Positions 15,204 to 22,947 of a stretch of DNA of 23,236 nucleotides are shown one piece after another (the first letter of the stretch is position 1; each line of letters opens with the position of its first letter). The stretch covers positions 1-23,236 of the forward strand of contig JAEZZE010000319.1 in the NCBI GenBank assembly GCA_023418755.1. Direction: 5' to 3'. The notes under the pieces were generated by a model. The model was not told the DNA's origin. It ran no database searches and saw only the letters and a list, made by a program, of their open reading frames with translations. This DNA is from Bacillota bacterium. GTDB taxonomy: Bacteria; Bacillota; Bacilli; Paenibacillales; Paenibacillaceae. Position numbers and translations under genes: made by a program.

Positions 15204-16367
15204 TTAGGTTCGGGAGACGCCTTGGATGAGCCTAACGAGGTTTCGAGCAGCGGAGCGCAGGCTGCCCTCGGCCTCCTCCAGACATTCCGCCAACGTCATC
15301 GGCCTGTGCACGCAAGAGAAGCAGGCGGCGAATTCCCGTTCCAGCTCTTCCGCCTTTTCCCCCAGGCTTCCGGACAGGAGAATCGTCGGCACCCCGGCCT
15401 CCTTGGCCAGTCTGGCGACGTACACCGGCAGTTTGCCGTACAACGTTTGGTAGTCGCTTTTCCCTTCCCCCGTTATGACCCAATCGGCCCCTTCCAGCTT
15501 CTCCTTCAGACGCGATGCCGAAGCGATTACTTCCGCGCCCGATTTCAGCTCGGCGCCGAGCGACAATAGCGCGTAGCCGGCGCCGCCGGCCGCGCCCGCT
15601 CCGGGCGAATTCTTCGCGCTCCGGCCGAGCGCGGTCGACAGACGTTCCGCGTAGCTCTCCAATGCTTCGTCCAGAACCGCCACCTGATCGGGGGTGGCCC
15701 CTTTCTGGGGGCCGTAGACCACCGACGCTCCCTGCGGGCCGCACAGCGGGTTTTGCACGTCCGAAGCGATGAGGATGCGGCATTCGGCCAGACGGGGATC
15801 CAGATCTTCCACGCTTACGCGAGCCACGTCCGCCAAATCCCGGCCGTATCCGTCCAGAAGCTTGTTCTCCCGGTCATAGAAGCGAACGCCCAACGCGGAG
15901 AGCATGCCCATGCCTCCGTCGTTCGTCGCGCTCCCCCCTAAGCCGATAATAAACTCGCGGATTCCTTGGTCCAGCAGCCGAAGCATCAGCTCTCCCATGC
16001 CTCTCGTCGTCGTCCAGTAAGGATCTCTCTCGGCCTTCGGAACTTCAGCCAGGCCGAAGGTCGACGCCGCCTCCAGTACCGCCGTTTTCCCCTTCAGGCC
16101 TCCGTCTTTGCCGCTATCGAGTATGCCGTATTCCGCCATGACCGGCTGGCCCGACGGTCCCGTTATTTCTTCGCGGCGAATGACGCCTTGGGCGGCGGCC
16201 GTTAAGGCTTCGACCGTCCCCTCCCCCCCGTCCGCCATCGGAACGACCTCGATCCGGGCCGCCGGAACGACCTCGCGGATCGCTTCCTCTATCGTTCTCG
16301 CCGCTTGAAGAGCGGACAAGCTTTCCTTGAAGGAATCCGGCGCGATTACGAATTTCAATTCTCCCAT
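15204..16367 (-). CDS. glxK: Glycerate kinase (GarK/GlxK family)
   Basis: This 387-residue soluble enzyme transfers phosphate from ATP to D-glycerate, feeding phosphoglycerate into glycolysis. It matches the Glycerate_kin family over its full normal length. Landmarks are the start FVIAPDSFKESLSA, the VVPMADGGEGTVEAL segment (41-55), the Gly-rich IGLGGSATNDGGMGML (141-156), SPGAGAAGGAGYALL (254-268), and the TGEGKSDYQTLYGKLP segment near 299-314, close to the TGEG.D.QT.GK.P family motif. The ATG has GGAGGAG about 7 bases upstream. A TGTATACA palindrome lies about 85 bases upstream, and a disrupted GntR regulator gene precedes it, so it may once have been under that regulator. Confidence 0.93.
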   Translation of the reverse strand: MGELKFVIAPDSFKESLSALQAARTIEEAIREVVPAARIEVVPMADGGEGTVEALTAAAQGVIRREEITGPSGQPVMAEYGILDSGKDGGLKGKTAVLEAASTFGLAEVPKAERDPYWTTTRGMGELMLRLLDQGIREFIIGLGGSATNDGGMGMLSALGVRFYDRENKLLDGYGRDLADVARVSVEDLDPRLAECRILIASDVQNPLCGPQGASVVYGPQKGATPDQVAVLDEALESYAERLSTALGRSAKNSPGAGAAGGAGYALLSLGAELKSGAEVIASASRLKEKLEGADWVITGEGKSDYQTLYGKLPVYVARLAKEAGVPTILLSGSLGEKAEELEREFAACFSCVHRPMTLAECLEEAEGSLRSAARNLVRLIQGVSRT

Positions 16368-16449
16368 CTTCTACTCCTCCCCCGCTTTCTTCGTTCATCC
16401 GACAACATAAACGTAGCATCGGGAAGACGGAGCCACAAGAGGTCGCACT

Positions 16450-16457
16450 TGTATACA
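16450..16457. promoter_or_regulatory. TGTATACA palindrome, candidate GntR/FCD operator
   Basis: An 8-base perfect palindrome within CTTGTATACATC lies in the 165-base gap upstream of glycerate kinase. FCD-type GntR regulators commonly bind operators with a TGTATACA-like core. A possible minus-strand promoter (TTGTGG, 17-base spacer, TACGTT) lies just downstream. Both calls are inferences from short motifs. Confidence 0.35.
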
Positions 16458-16532
16458 TCAGTAAAGGCCCTATTCCCCCTTCGGCGACGAGTCTCCCGCC
16501 CCTATATCCGGTACAAGCGCGGCCAAGTCGCG

Positions 16533-17165
16533 TTACAGCATCTGCTCCACGTATTGGAGATGCATTCCGACGAGCGTCGCCGTCCTCTCCCGGTCCGCGC
16601 CCGCGAGCGCATCGCGGATTTGCTTGTGCTCCCGGATGCTTCCGAGCAGCCTTTTCTTGTTCTTAAAGAACGTCGTCCGCACGGCCATCAAAAACTTATC
16701 CTGAATGCGGGCCATCGCCTCCGAGTATTCCTCGTTCGCCAGTCCCGAGACGATCGTCTCGTGAAATTGCCTGTCCAGCTCCACGTAGGTTACGATGTCC
16801 TCGGCGATTGTCGCCTGCTCCTGCAGGGCGAGATTGGCATCGAGCCTGCGTAAAAGCTCCTCTTACGCCTTGCCCGTCAGTTGCTCCGCCGCGAACGTCT
16901 CGAGAGATAGCCGCAACTGATAGATTTCCATGATTTTTTTCGGGGAAATCTCCTGGACGACGAAGCCTTGATTCGCCACCAGCTTGACCAGTCCCGCCTC
17001 CTCCAGACGATCCAGCGCCGACCGGATCGGCGTCTTGCTCATGCCGAGCAGCTCGCACAGCCTTTTCTCCGCCAGGAACGTGCCGCCCTCCCATTCGCCT
17101 TGAACGATCCCCTCCTTAATTCGCCGGAAAGCGGCTTCCCTTAGCGTCATCCCCGATGTCGGCAT
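16533..17165 (-). pseudogene. GntR family FCD-type transcriptional regulator broken by an in-frame TAA
   Basis: The first 100 codons encode a full GntR winged helix (LREAAFRRIKEGIVQGEWEG, then SKTPIRSALDRLEEAGLVKL) and the start of the FCD ligand domain. A TAA at 16863-16865 follows. The same frame then continues without any shift through EELLRRLDANLALQEQ to ELDRQFHETIVSGLANEEYS and MHLQYVEQML, ending at 16533. The total is 211 codons including both stops, the expected family length. The Asp and His residues expected for the FCD metal site are present after the stop. A single C-to-T or similar change would explain it. It could be a true nonsense mutation, a sequencing error, or two products with a restart at GTG 16784. 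The ATG at 17165 has a good AGGAAGGGGA site. Confidence 0.85.
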
Positions 17166-17197
17166 CCGTTCCCCTTCCTTTCTCGCCCGCCCTATTC

Positions 17198-17210
17198 TAT
17201 GATAATCATA
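17198..17210. promoter_or_regulatory. Palindrome in the divergent GntR intergenic region
   Basis: TATGATAATCATA is a perfect 13-base palindrome midway in the 78-base gap between two divergent GntR genes. It overlaps -10-like sequences on both strands (TATGAT on plus, TATCAT on minus). This makes it a candidate operator for one or both regulators. It does not share the TGTATACA core found upstream of glycerate kinase. Confidence 0.35.
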
Positions 17211-17243
17211 CTATCGAATCCCCGAACGGAAAGGAAGAATTCC

Positions 17244-17873
17244 GTGGCCAACGATTCCTTGCGCAAACGAGCCTATGACCGGATTTACGACTGGATCGCA
17301 AGCGGGCTGCTTCCGAAGGGCGCGGTTACTTCGGAAGTCGAGCTTAGCCGCAGGCTGGACATGAGCCGGACTCCAGTGCGGGCGGCTCTGCAGCAATTGG
17401 AGCTGGAAGGGTATGTACGCATCGCGCCCAAGCATGGCGTCCTTCTTCTGGATTCCTCCGCCAAGCGGGTCGGAGATCTGCTGGAGACGATCGTCTCCAT
17501 GGCCTTCTTCTCGGTCAGCATCGCATGGAACAACAAAGCAGACGAGCGCATCTCCTGCGCCCGCCTGCTGTCGCAACACTATCGTACGCTCCCTCGGAAC
17601 GGTCCGGAAGGCGCTCTCGCCTTGGCCGATTTCGATTACGAGCTGTTCCGCTCGCTCATTTCCTTCGCCAACAACGAGGAGATGGACGGAATTTTTCGAA
17701 CGGCGGCCTCCCGATTGTTCTGGAGACAGAACGCCGAACGTTGGAAGAGCCTTTATGCGTTGGAAACATCCGAACGGCTGGAACGGCTGCTCGCATCGTT
17801 GGAGCAAAACGCCGAAGCGTTCAAAGATGCTTTATTCGTATATATGCATACGCTTAAGCGGACGTGGTTGTAG
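17244..17873 (+). CDS. GntR family transcriptional regulator, degenerate FCD domain
   Basis: This 209-residue cytoplasmic DNA-binding protein has the winged helix at about residues 5-70 (RKRAYDRIYDWIASG, SRTPVRAALQQLELEGYVRI). The C-terminal all-helical region has the length of an FCD domain but lacks the usual D..FH metal-binding pattern: the equivalent place reads DFDYELFRSL. It may bind a different ligand or need no metal. I chose GTG at 17244 because AAAGGAAG lies 6 bases upstream; the ATG at 17199 has no ribosome binding site and lies inside a palindrome. It is divergent from the broken GntR gene, and its target is not evident. Confidence 0.85.
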   Translation: MANDSLRKRAYDRIYDWIASGLLPKGAVTSEVELSRRLDMSRTPVRAALQQLELEGYVRIAPKHGVLLLDSSAKRVGDLLETIVSMAFFSVSIAWNNKADERISCARLLSQHYRTLPRNGPEGALALADFDYELFRSLISFANNEEMDGIFRTAASRLFWRQNAERWKSLYALETSERLERLLASLEQNAEAFKDALFVYMHTLKRTWL

Positions 17874-17891
17874 GCGAGGCAACGCGTCTGA

Positions 17892-17920
17892 AGGCTCTTG
17901 GCCGGTTTTAGGCCTAGCCT
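17892..17920. terminator. Weak hairpin between convergent genes
   Basis: AGGCT/AGCCT and GGCC/GGCC arms form an interrupted stem in the 59-base gap between the plus-strand GntR gene and the minus-strand rplY gene. There is no clear T-run. It is the only terminator-like structure I see there. Confidence 0.25.
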
Positions 17921-17932
17921 GTTTACGGCTCG

Positions 17933-18478
17933 TTACGGCTTGGACACCGACACGAGAAGCTCGTTAGCCCCGGAGACAACCGTCAATTCGGGCGGAAGCT
18001 CCACGTCTCTTACGTACCGCGTATCGCCGATCTCCATGTCGCTGATGTCCAGCTCGACCGAGGACGGCAAGTCTTTCGGCAGGGCTTCCACCTCTACGTA
18101 CGGATCCTGAACCTGCACGATTCCGCCGGTCTTCGTTCCGACCGGAGTGCCTTTGAGCTTCACCGCGAGCTTCGTGCGGACGATCTCGTTCGACTGAACG
18201 AGCTGGAAGTCGACGTGAATAATCGAGCGGGTTACCGGGTCGCGCTGAAGGTCTTCCAGCAGCACGGTCAGAGATTTCTCGCCCTCCATCTGCAGCTCGA
18301 TAAAACCGGACGCTCCTTGCTTCAGCCATTTCTCGAATTGATTGGTGGAAATATGAATATTTTCGTTGTTCGCGTTTTTGCCGAATACGACTCCCGGCAA
18401 ACGCCCCTCCCGACGTAAATTCCGCAGTCCGGAAGAATTCAATCTCGGACGTTTTTCCGTATGAATGCATGCAGCCAT
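17933..18478 (-). CDS. rplY: 50S ribosomal protein L25 / general stress protein Ctc
   Basis: This 181-residue protein binds 5S rRNA in the large ribosomal subunit. The N-terminal L25 beta-barrel covers about residues 1-92 (RRRE-type loop LRNLRREGRLPGVVFG, then LLEDLQRDPVTRSIIHVDF). The C-terminal TL5/Ctc-type domain follows, with LKGTPVGTKTGGIVQ and the acidic DISDMEIGDT segment. In Bacillus the homologue Ctc is induced by general stress, but I do not see a convincing SigB promoter here. The ATG is preceded by AAAGGAGAGG. It has a leader of over 100 bases after the terminator of the upstream kinase gene. Confidence 0.95.
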   Translation of the reverse strand: MAACIHTEKRPRLNSSGLRNLRREGRLPGVVFGKNANNENIHISTNQFEKWLKQGASGFIELQMEGEKSLTVLLEDLQRDPVTRSIIHVDFQLVQSNEIVRTKLAVKLKGTPVGTKTGGIVQVQDPYVEVEALPKDLPSSVELDISDMEIGDTRYVRDVELPPELTVVSGANELLVSVSKP

Positions 18479-18506
18479 GCTCTACCTCTCCTTTACATGA
18501 GTGATC

Positions 18507-18569
18507 TTAGCGCTTTAACGGCAGCCGTCCGATCTCCCCTGAACGGGGACAAATTGAGAAACATAGCAT
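18507..18569 (-). CDS. Possible 20-residue leader ORF upstream of rplY
   Basis: An ATG at 18569 has GGAGGT 4-5 bases upstream and encodes MLCFSICPRSGEIGRLPLKR, followed by TAA, ending 28 bases before the rplY start. Within it the RNA can fold a CCCC-gttca-GGGG hairpin, and a near-palindromic ACGGCaGCCGT lies just after. A leader peptide or ribosomal-protein control element is possible. I do not recognise the peptide, and chance is a fair alternative. Confidence 0.3.
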   Translation of the reverse strand: MLCFSICPRSGEIGRLPLKR

Positions 18570-18638
18570 CACGACCTCCATGTCCTTTTCGAAAATGAAA
18601 GGGATACATTAAATGTAAAAACCCGTAAATATAGACGA

Positions 18639-18670
18639 AGGCACCCCACTCTGGAAGGAGTGGAATGCCT
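18639..18670 (-). terminator. Hairpin after the sensor kinase gene
   Basis: Twelve-base arms AGGCATTCCACT and AGTGGGGTGCCT pair, with two G-T wobbles, around an 8-base loop, 19 bases after the kinase stop codon. The minus-strand tail (TCGTCTATATTT) is only moderately T-rich. The plus-strand tail (AGGGGTTTCTTTC) is similar. It probably ends the ABC-transporter/two-component transcript before rplY. Confidence 0.6.
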
Positions 18671-18689
18671 AGGGGTTTCTTTCACCATA

Positions 18690-19727
18690 TCATAGTTCGG
18701 CGGCGGTGTCGACCGGCAAAAAAAGCGAAAATACGCTCCCTCTCCCCGGCTCCGACGATACCTTCATGTATCCGCCCTGCCCCGACGCGATTTTGCGAGC
18801 CAAGTACAGACCGACGCCTACCCCCTGCGTATCCGTAGAGGAGGCTCCCCGGAAGAAACGCTGGAACACCTTGGCGAGCTCGGCTTCCGGAATGCCGCGG
18901 CCGCTGTCCGCAATATCGATTCTTGCGAACATCTCGTACCGTTCGACGGCCACCTTGATTTTGCCGCCTGCAGGCGTGTATTTGATCGCGTTGTCCAGCA
19001 CGTTGCCGATCGCTTCGCCGGTCCACTTCGCATCGTGAAGCAGCGGAAGCGGAGTGTTCCCTTCGAACGAAATCACCAGCCCCTTCTCCTCCGCACCGGG
19101 ATACGCCGTCTTGATCGCCGTCATAATCGTGTCTACGAGATTTCGCCGTTCGGCGCGGATCTCGATCATGCCGCTCTCCAGCCGGGATAGCTTCACAAGG
19201 CTATCCATTAACCAAGTCAGCTTCTCCGTCTGATCGCGCGCGATCCGAGCGAATTCGGCCCGTTTGTCGGGGGGCAGCGCCTCGTCGGCGAGCATGCCGT
19301 TATACATGTTCAGATTGGCGAGAGGGGTTCGAAGCTGGTGGGTGATGTCCGTAATGAGCGACTTCATCCCCTCGCCCTCTTCCTTGTACCGAAGCTTCTG
19401 CATCCTCAAAATCCCCGACAGCTTCAGCACCTGATCCTGAAGCTTGGAAAGCAGATTGTCCTCGGAGACGGGGAAGTGTTCCTCGTCCTGCCCGTCGATC
19501 AGCGATTGCACGGTCAGCGACAGTTTGTCCAGAATCGTGATCATTCCCGAACGCAGAGACAGAAGATAACCCGCGAAGATCATCGCCGTCGCGAGGACAA
19601 ACGCAGCCGCCGCCCACCCTATCATCTTGTCCGCCTGCATGAGGTGGAGAACGGCAAAAAACGCGCCGCAAGCGAGCGCGTAAATCACCGAGCATACTGT
19701 TATGATGCGAGTAAAGGAGCCCTTCAT
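18690..19727 (-). CDS. Sensor histidine kinase with two close transmembrane helices (intramembrane-sensing type)
   Basis: This 345-residue kinase has helices at about 8-28 and 37-57 separated by only a few residues, so it has almost no extracellular sensor. A long cytoplasmic coil follows. The HisKA motif ITDITHQLRTPLANL carries His130, and the HATPase_c domain has NVLDNAIKY (242-250), DSGRGIP (274-280) and GVGVGL (302-307). Kinases of this build near ABC transporters usually sense transporter activity or membrane-active peptides; that role is inferred. Its ATG lies 3 bases after the regulator's stop codon, with GGGGAGAG upstream, so they are cotranslated. Confidence 0.93.
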   Translation of the reverse strand: MKGSFTRIITVCSVIYALACGAFFAVLHLMQADKMIGWAAAAFVLATAMIFAGYLLSLRSGMITILDKLSLTVQSLIDGQDEEHFPVSEDNLLSKLQDQVLKLSGILRMQKLRYKEEGEGMKSLITDITHQLRTPLANLNMYNGMLADEALPPDKRAEFARIARDQTEKLTWLMDSLVKLSRLESGMIEIRAERRNLVDTIMTAIKTAYPGAEEKGLVISFEGNTPLPLLHDAKWTGEAIGNVLDNAIKYTPAGGKIKVAVERYEMFARIDIADSGRGIPEAELAKVFQRFFRGASSTDTQGVGVGLYLARKIASGQGGYMKVSSEPGRGSVFSLFLPVDTAAEL

Positions 19728-19730
19728 CTT

Positions 19731-20408
19731 CTACTCTCCCCAGGTATAGCCGATTCCGAACACGGTTTTGACGAAAACCGGCAGCTTTGGATCGTTTTCG
19801 ATTTTGCTTCGCAGACGCTTGATGGTGACGCTAAGCGTATTCTCGTCCACGAAGCTGCCCTCCGAATCCCAGAGCTTCTCGAGGAGCACCTCCCGCGTCA
19901 GCACCTGATTGCTATTCCGGGTCAGCGCCGCGAGCAGCTTGAATTCATTCGTCGTCAGCTTGAGCTCTTGGCCGTTCTTGTAGATTTTCATTTTATCGTA
20001 ATGAATCGTCAAATCTTGATAGACGAACAAAGATCCGTTCTCTCCGCCGGCGCCTCTGCGAAGCACGGCCTTCACCCTCTCGCGGAGCACGGCCATGCTG
20101 AACGGCTTAGGCATATAATCGTCCGCTCCAAGCTTAAAGCCGAGCACCATATCCTTCTCCGTATCGTTGGCCGTCAGAAAAATAACCGGAACGTCCGAGG
20201 CGGAGCGGATCGCCGCGCACAGCTCCGTGCCCGGACGGTCGGGAAGGTTCACATCCAACAAAACCAGTTGAACCTCGCGGCTGCGAAAAGCGTTCAACCC
20301 TTCCTCGTACGAATAAGCGGATAGAATCTCATAGCCGTCTTCCCCAAGCGAGTAGGCCAACCCCTCGTTAAGCAGCCGATCGTCCTCTACGATCATAATC
20401 GTCGCCAC
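19731..20408 (-). CDS. OmpR/PhoB-family response regulator
   Basis: This 225-residue regulator has a receiver domain with E8/D9 acidic residues, phosphoacceptor D52 in LVLLDVNLPD, and Lys in DYMPKPFSM. The C-terminal winged helix (about 125-222) contains LTTNEFKLLAAL and SVTIKRLRSKIE. The frame is open further upstream, but the GTG at 20408 has GGAGGAGG 8 bases before it and starts the receiver fold. It should be phosphorylated by the kinase encoded immediately downstream and control the ABC transporter genes upstream. The promoter is outside the window. Confidence 0.94.
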   Translation of the reverse strand: MATIMIVEDDRLLNEGLAYSLGEDGYEILSAYSYEEGLNAFRSREVQLVLLDVNLPDRPGTELCAAIRSASDVPVIFLTANDTEKDMVLGFKLGADDYMPKPFSMAVLRERVKAVLRRGAGGENGSLFVYQDLTIHYDKMKIYKNGQELKLTTNEFKLLAALTRNSNQVLTREVLLEKLWDSEGSFVDENTLSVTIKRLRSKIENDPKLPVFVKTVFGIGYTWGE

Positions 20409-20460
20409 GGGTTCGCCTCCTCCTTCTTTGCCGCTCCCCGGTTCATTTGCTCCCGTCGGT

Positions 20461-22947
20461 TCAGCCCGTTTCCCGCAAACGCTCCACAATGCTTGTTTTC
20501 CGGGATCTTCCGAAAGCGATCAAAGGCACGCTCCAGCAAGCTGCGAGAATAAGCGCGAAAGCGATCGATAACGGCACGGCCGGGAACGTATAAATCGCGT
20601 AATCCGCCTCCTGGCTGAACAGGACGAACGCGCCGTAGCTGATCATCGTACCCAGCGTCGAGACGAGCAGGAGCGAGATGGCCGCATAGCCTGTCCCTTC
20701 CCATAATAGCAGGTTGCGAAGCTGCTTGCTCGTCATTCCGATGCTTTCCATGACCGCGAATTCCTGCCGGCGAACGATGACGCTCGTCAGCATCGTGCTG
20801 ACGAAGTTCAAGATGCCGATAAAGGCCAATATCAACGTCACGGCACCGCCTAAAAGGTAGAAAACGATTTTGGCGGATTCGAGCTGCTCCGCCCAATCCA
20901 GCTTGGAGCTCAGCTTCAGTTCGCGTTCATCCGCGATCAACCGTTCGAGCTGCCGCTGGATGAGCGGATGCTGTTTCTCGTCGGCCTGGATCGCCAGCCG
21001 ATAAGCCGTCGGTTCCCCGCCGAGCCACAGCTTCATCGCCTGTTCGCTTACGTATACGTTCGGAGCGAAGCCGCGAAAAGGAATTCCATAAAAGTCGGGG
21101 ACCGCCCCCCCGATCCGGAACTCTCGTTCGGCGGAGCCTCCCGGCTGGCCAACCGTCATGCGGGTTCCCAATTTCACGTATGGCGTGTTCAGCAAGGCGA
21201 TCTCGCCTTTCTCGAAACGCTCCAAGTCGATCGGCGTCTCCAGCTCCTTATTCAGTTCCTGCACGTCGCGAATGTCCAGACCGACCGCAAAGCCGGAAAA
21301 GCCTTCCCGGTTCGCGGACAGCTCCTCGTCCGACGGCCGCTCGAACCCGCTCCGTGCGGCAAACTCATCCATATATTTGCCGAACACGTCGGCTGAATAA
21401 GGCATGTAGGCTCTCTGCACGTAAGTCGCCCGGACATCCGTCACTCCGTCCAGCTCGGAGATTTGGCGGACGAGCGGCCCTGTCGGAATCGGCTTCGGTT
21501 CGCCTTCATAGCGGAAACCGAACGTTCCGTTCTCGATCTCGAAGTCGTTGCCGACGTAAGTGTCGACAAAGTTGTCCGTGTCCATGCTGAGCACGAGCGT
21601 GTTGACCGTCAGGAACGTCGTCATGCCCAGGAACAGCGACAGGAAAACAGTCGCCGCCCGCTTCTTGTCGCGGAACAGGTTGCGCAGCGCCATGCGATAA
21701 AGCTTGGCTCCGTCTTTGCTCCTTTTCCGGGACGCTCTGACATACCTGGAAGCTTCGATCGGAGAGATCCTTCCGGCGATCCGGGCCGGCTTCCGGCTCC
21801 CGGCCATCGTCGTCAGCCATGCGAATAAAGCCGCGCCGGCGAAGATGGCGGGATGAAACGAAATTTCGACTCCGGTTTCAAGCGTAAACGTCGCGAGCGC
21901 CATCGGCACCGCGACGAGCGACGTGAGCGCTCCGGCGGCAAGACCGAGCGGAATTCCGATCAGCGCCAGCCGATTGGCCTGTCCCCGGACAAGCCGCCTG
22001 ATCTGCCTCTGCGTGGCGCCGATCGTCTTCAGCAAGCCGTACTGCTTCGTATCCGTAGAGACGGAAACGTAAAACACATTAAAGATCAACAAATAACCGC
22101 TGAACATGACGAAGGCGCTCATGCCCGCCATTCCCGCGTACGTCCAGCCTCTGTCCCCGGGATCGCTCGCCGCTACGCGCACCGGCTCTAACGATTGCTT
22201 ATCGCCGAGCGCCAAAGCTTCCGCCGCTTGTTCGATCGCAGCATCGACCGCTCTCCCGTTCTTGAACGAGACGGAGACGACGGCATCCGGACCGATCTCG
22301 GTTCCTCCCCGGATTTCGTCCGCGAACGCCTTGGAAACGACAATCGTTCCGGGACGTCCCATCAAATGCGGATAATCGGTATACCAACCGCTCAGGATAA
22401 AAGACTCCGTGCGCTCGACCGGCTCCCCTCCGCCTGTCGGGCGCAAGGAATAGGTCAATGGAACAGTCATTCCCATCTGCGGCTTTTCGATGCCCAGCTC
22501 GTCCAGAATCCAGGTCGGAACGATCGCTTCGTTCCGCTCCTCCGGGTACCCGTTCGCGCTCCGGCCCCAGAGGGGGGATTTCATCCGGCTCCATTCCGCA
22601 TCGTCCAACCAGCTGAAAGACGCCGCCAGAGCGTCGTCCGCTCCCGCCGGAACCCAGCGCGCGACGGCCATTTCCACCCCGACCTCGTTCACGTCGGCCA
22701 AACCTCTAAGCCGCTCCACCTGCTCCGCCGTCGGGCTCGCCATCATCGCGTCCGCCTTCGTTCCGAGCATTTTTTGCGCTTGCGCCTCGAAAGATTGCAC
22801 GTAGCTCATCCCGATACTGAACACGGACACAATGAGCCAAGTCGTCAGGACGATCGCCAGCACGACGTAACGGTTTCTCGAACGATTCGCCTTTAAGCTT
22901 CGCTTAATCAGCTTGTCTATCGCGCCTCTATTGCTGTTCGGGAACAT
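20461..22947 (-). CDS. Large FtsX/MacB-type ABC transporter permease
   Basis: This 828-residue membrane protein has a first helix at about residues 28-50, an extracytoplasmic region to about 265, and an FtsX-type helix group (about 270-385) with the coupling segment YGLLKTIGATQRQIRRLV. A duplicated second half follows: ALRNLFRDKKRAATVFLSLF near 421-440, a second extracytoplasmic region, and a C-terminal FtsX group from about 699 with EFAVMESIGMTSKQLRNLL. Such proteins work in mechanotransmission, lipoprotein handling or peptide resistance rather than ordinary import. The ATG at 22947 overlaps the TGA of the ATPase gene (TGATG); a GTG one codon earlier is possible. It is longer than BceB-type permeases (about 650 residues), so I do not give a bce symbol. 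Confidence 0.9.
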   Translation of the reverse strand: MFPNSNRGAIDKLIKRSLKANRSRNRYVVLAIVLTTWLIVSVFSIGMSYVQSFEAQAQKMLGTKADAMMASPTAEQVERLRGLADVNEVGVEMAVARWVPAGADDALAASFSWLDDAEWSRMKSPLWGRSANGYPEERNEAIVPTWILDELGIEKPQMGMTVPLTYSLRPTGGGEPVERTESFILSGWYTDYPHLMGRPGTIVVSKAFADEIRGGTEIGPDAVVSVSFKNGRAVDAAIEQAAEALALGDKQSLEPVRVAASDPGDRGWTYAGMAGMSAFVMFSGYLLIFNVFYVSVSTDTKQYGLLKTIGATQRQIRRLVRGQANRLALIGIPLGLAAGALTSLVAVPMALATFTLETGVEISFHPAIFAGAALFAWLTTMAGSRKPARIAGRISPIEASRYVRASRKRSKDGAKLYRMALRNLFRDKKRAATVFLSLFLGMTTFLTVNTLVLSMDTDNFVDTYVGNDFEIENGTFGFRYEGEPKPIPTGPLVRQISELDGVTDVRATYVQRAYMPYSADVFGKYMDEFAARSGFERPSDEELSANREGFSGFAVGLDIRDVQELNKELETPIDLERFEKGEIALLNTPYVKLGTRMTVGQPGGSAEREFRIGGAVPDFYGIPFRGFAPNVYVSEQAMKLWLGGEPTAYRLAIQADEKQHPLIQRQLERLIADERELKLSSKLDWAEQLESAKIVFYLLGGAVTLILAFIGILNFVSTMLTSVIVRRQEFAVMESIGMTSKQLRNLLLWEGTGYAAISLLLVSTLGTMISYGAFVLFSQEADYAIYTFPAVPLSIAFALILAACWSVPLIAFGRSRKTSIVERLRETG

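Noticed and set aside
17199..17243. Upstream ATG start for the plus-strand GntR gene
   Set aside because: It has no ribosome binding site and lies in the candidate operator; GTG 17244 has a clear site.
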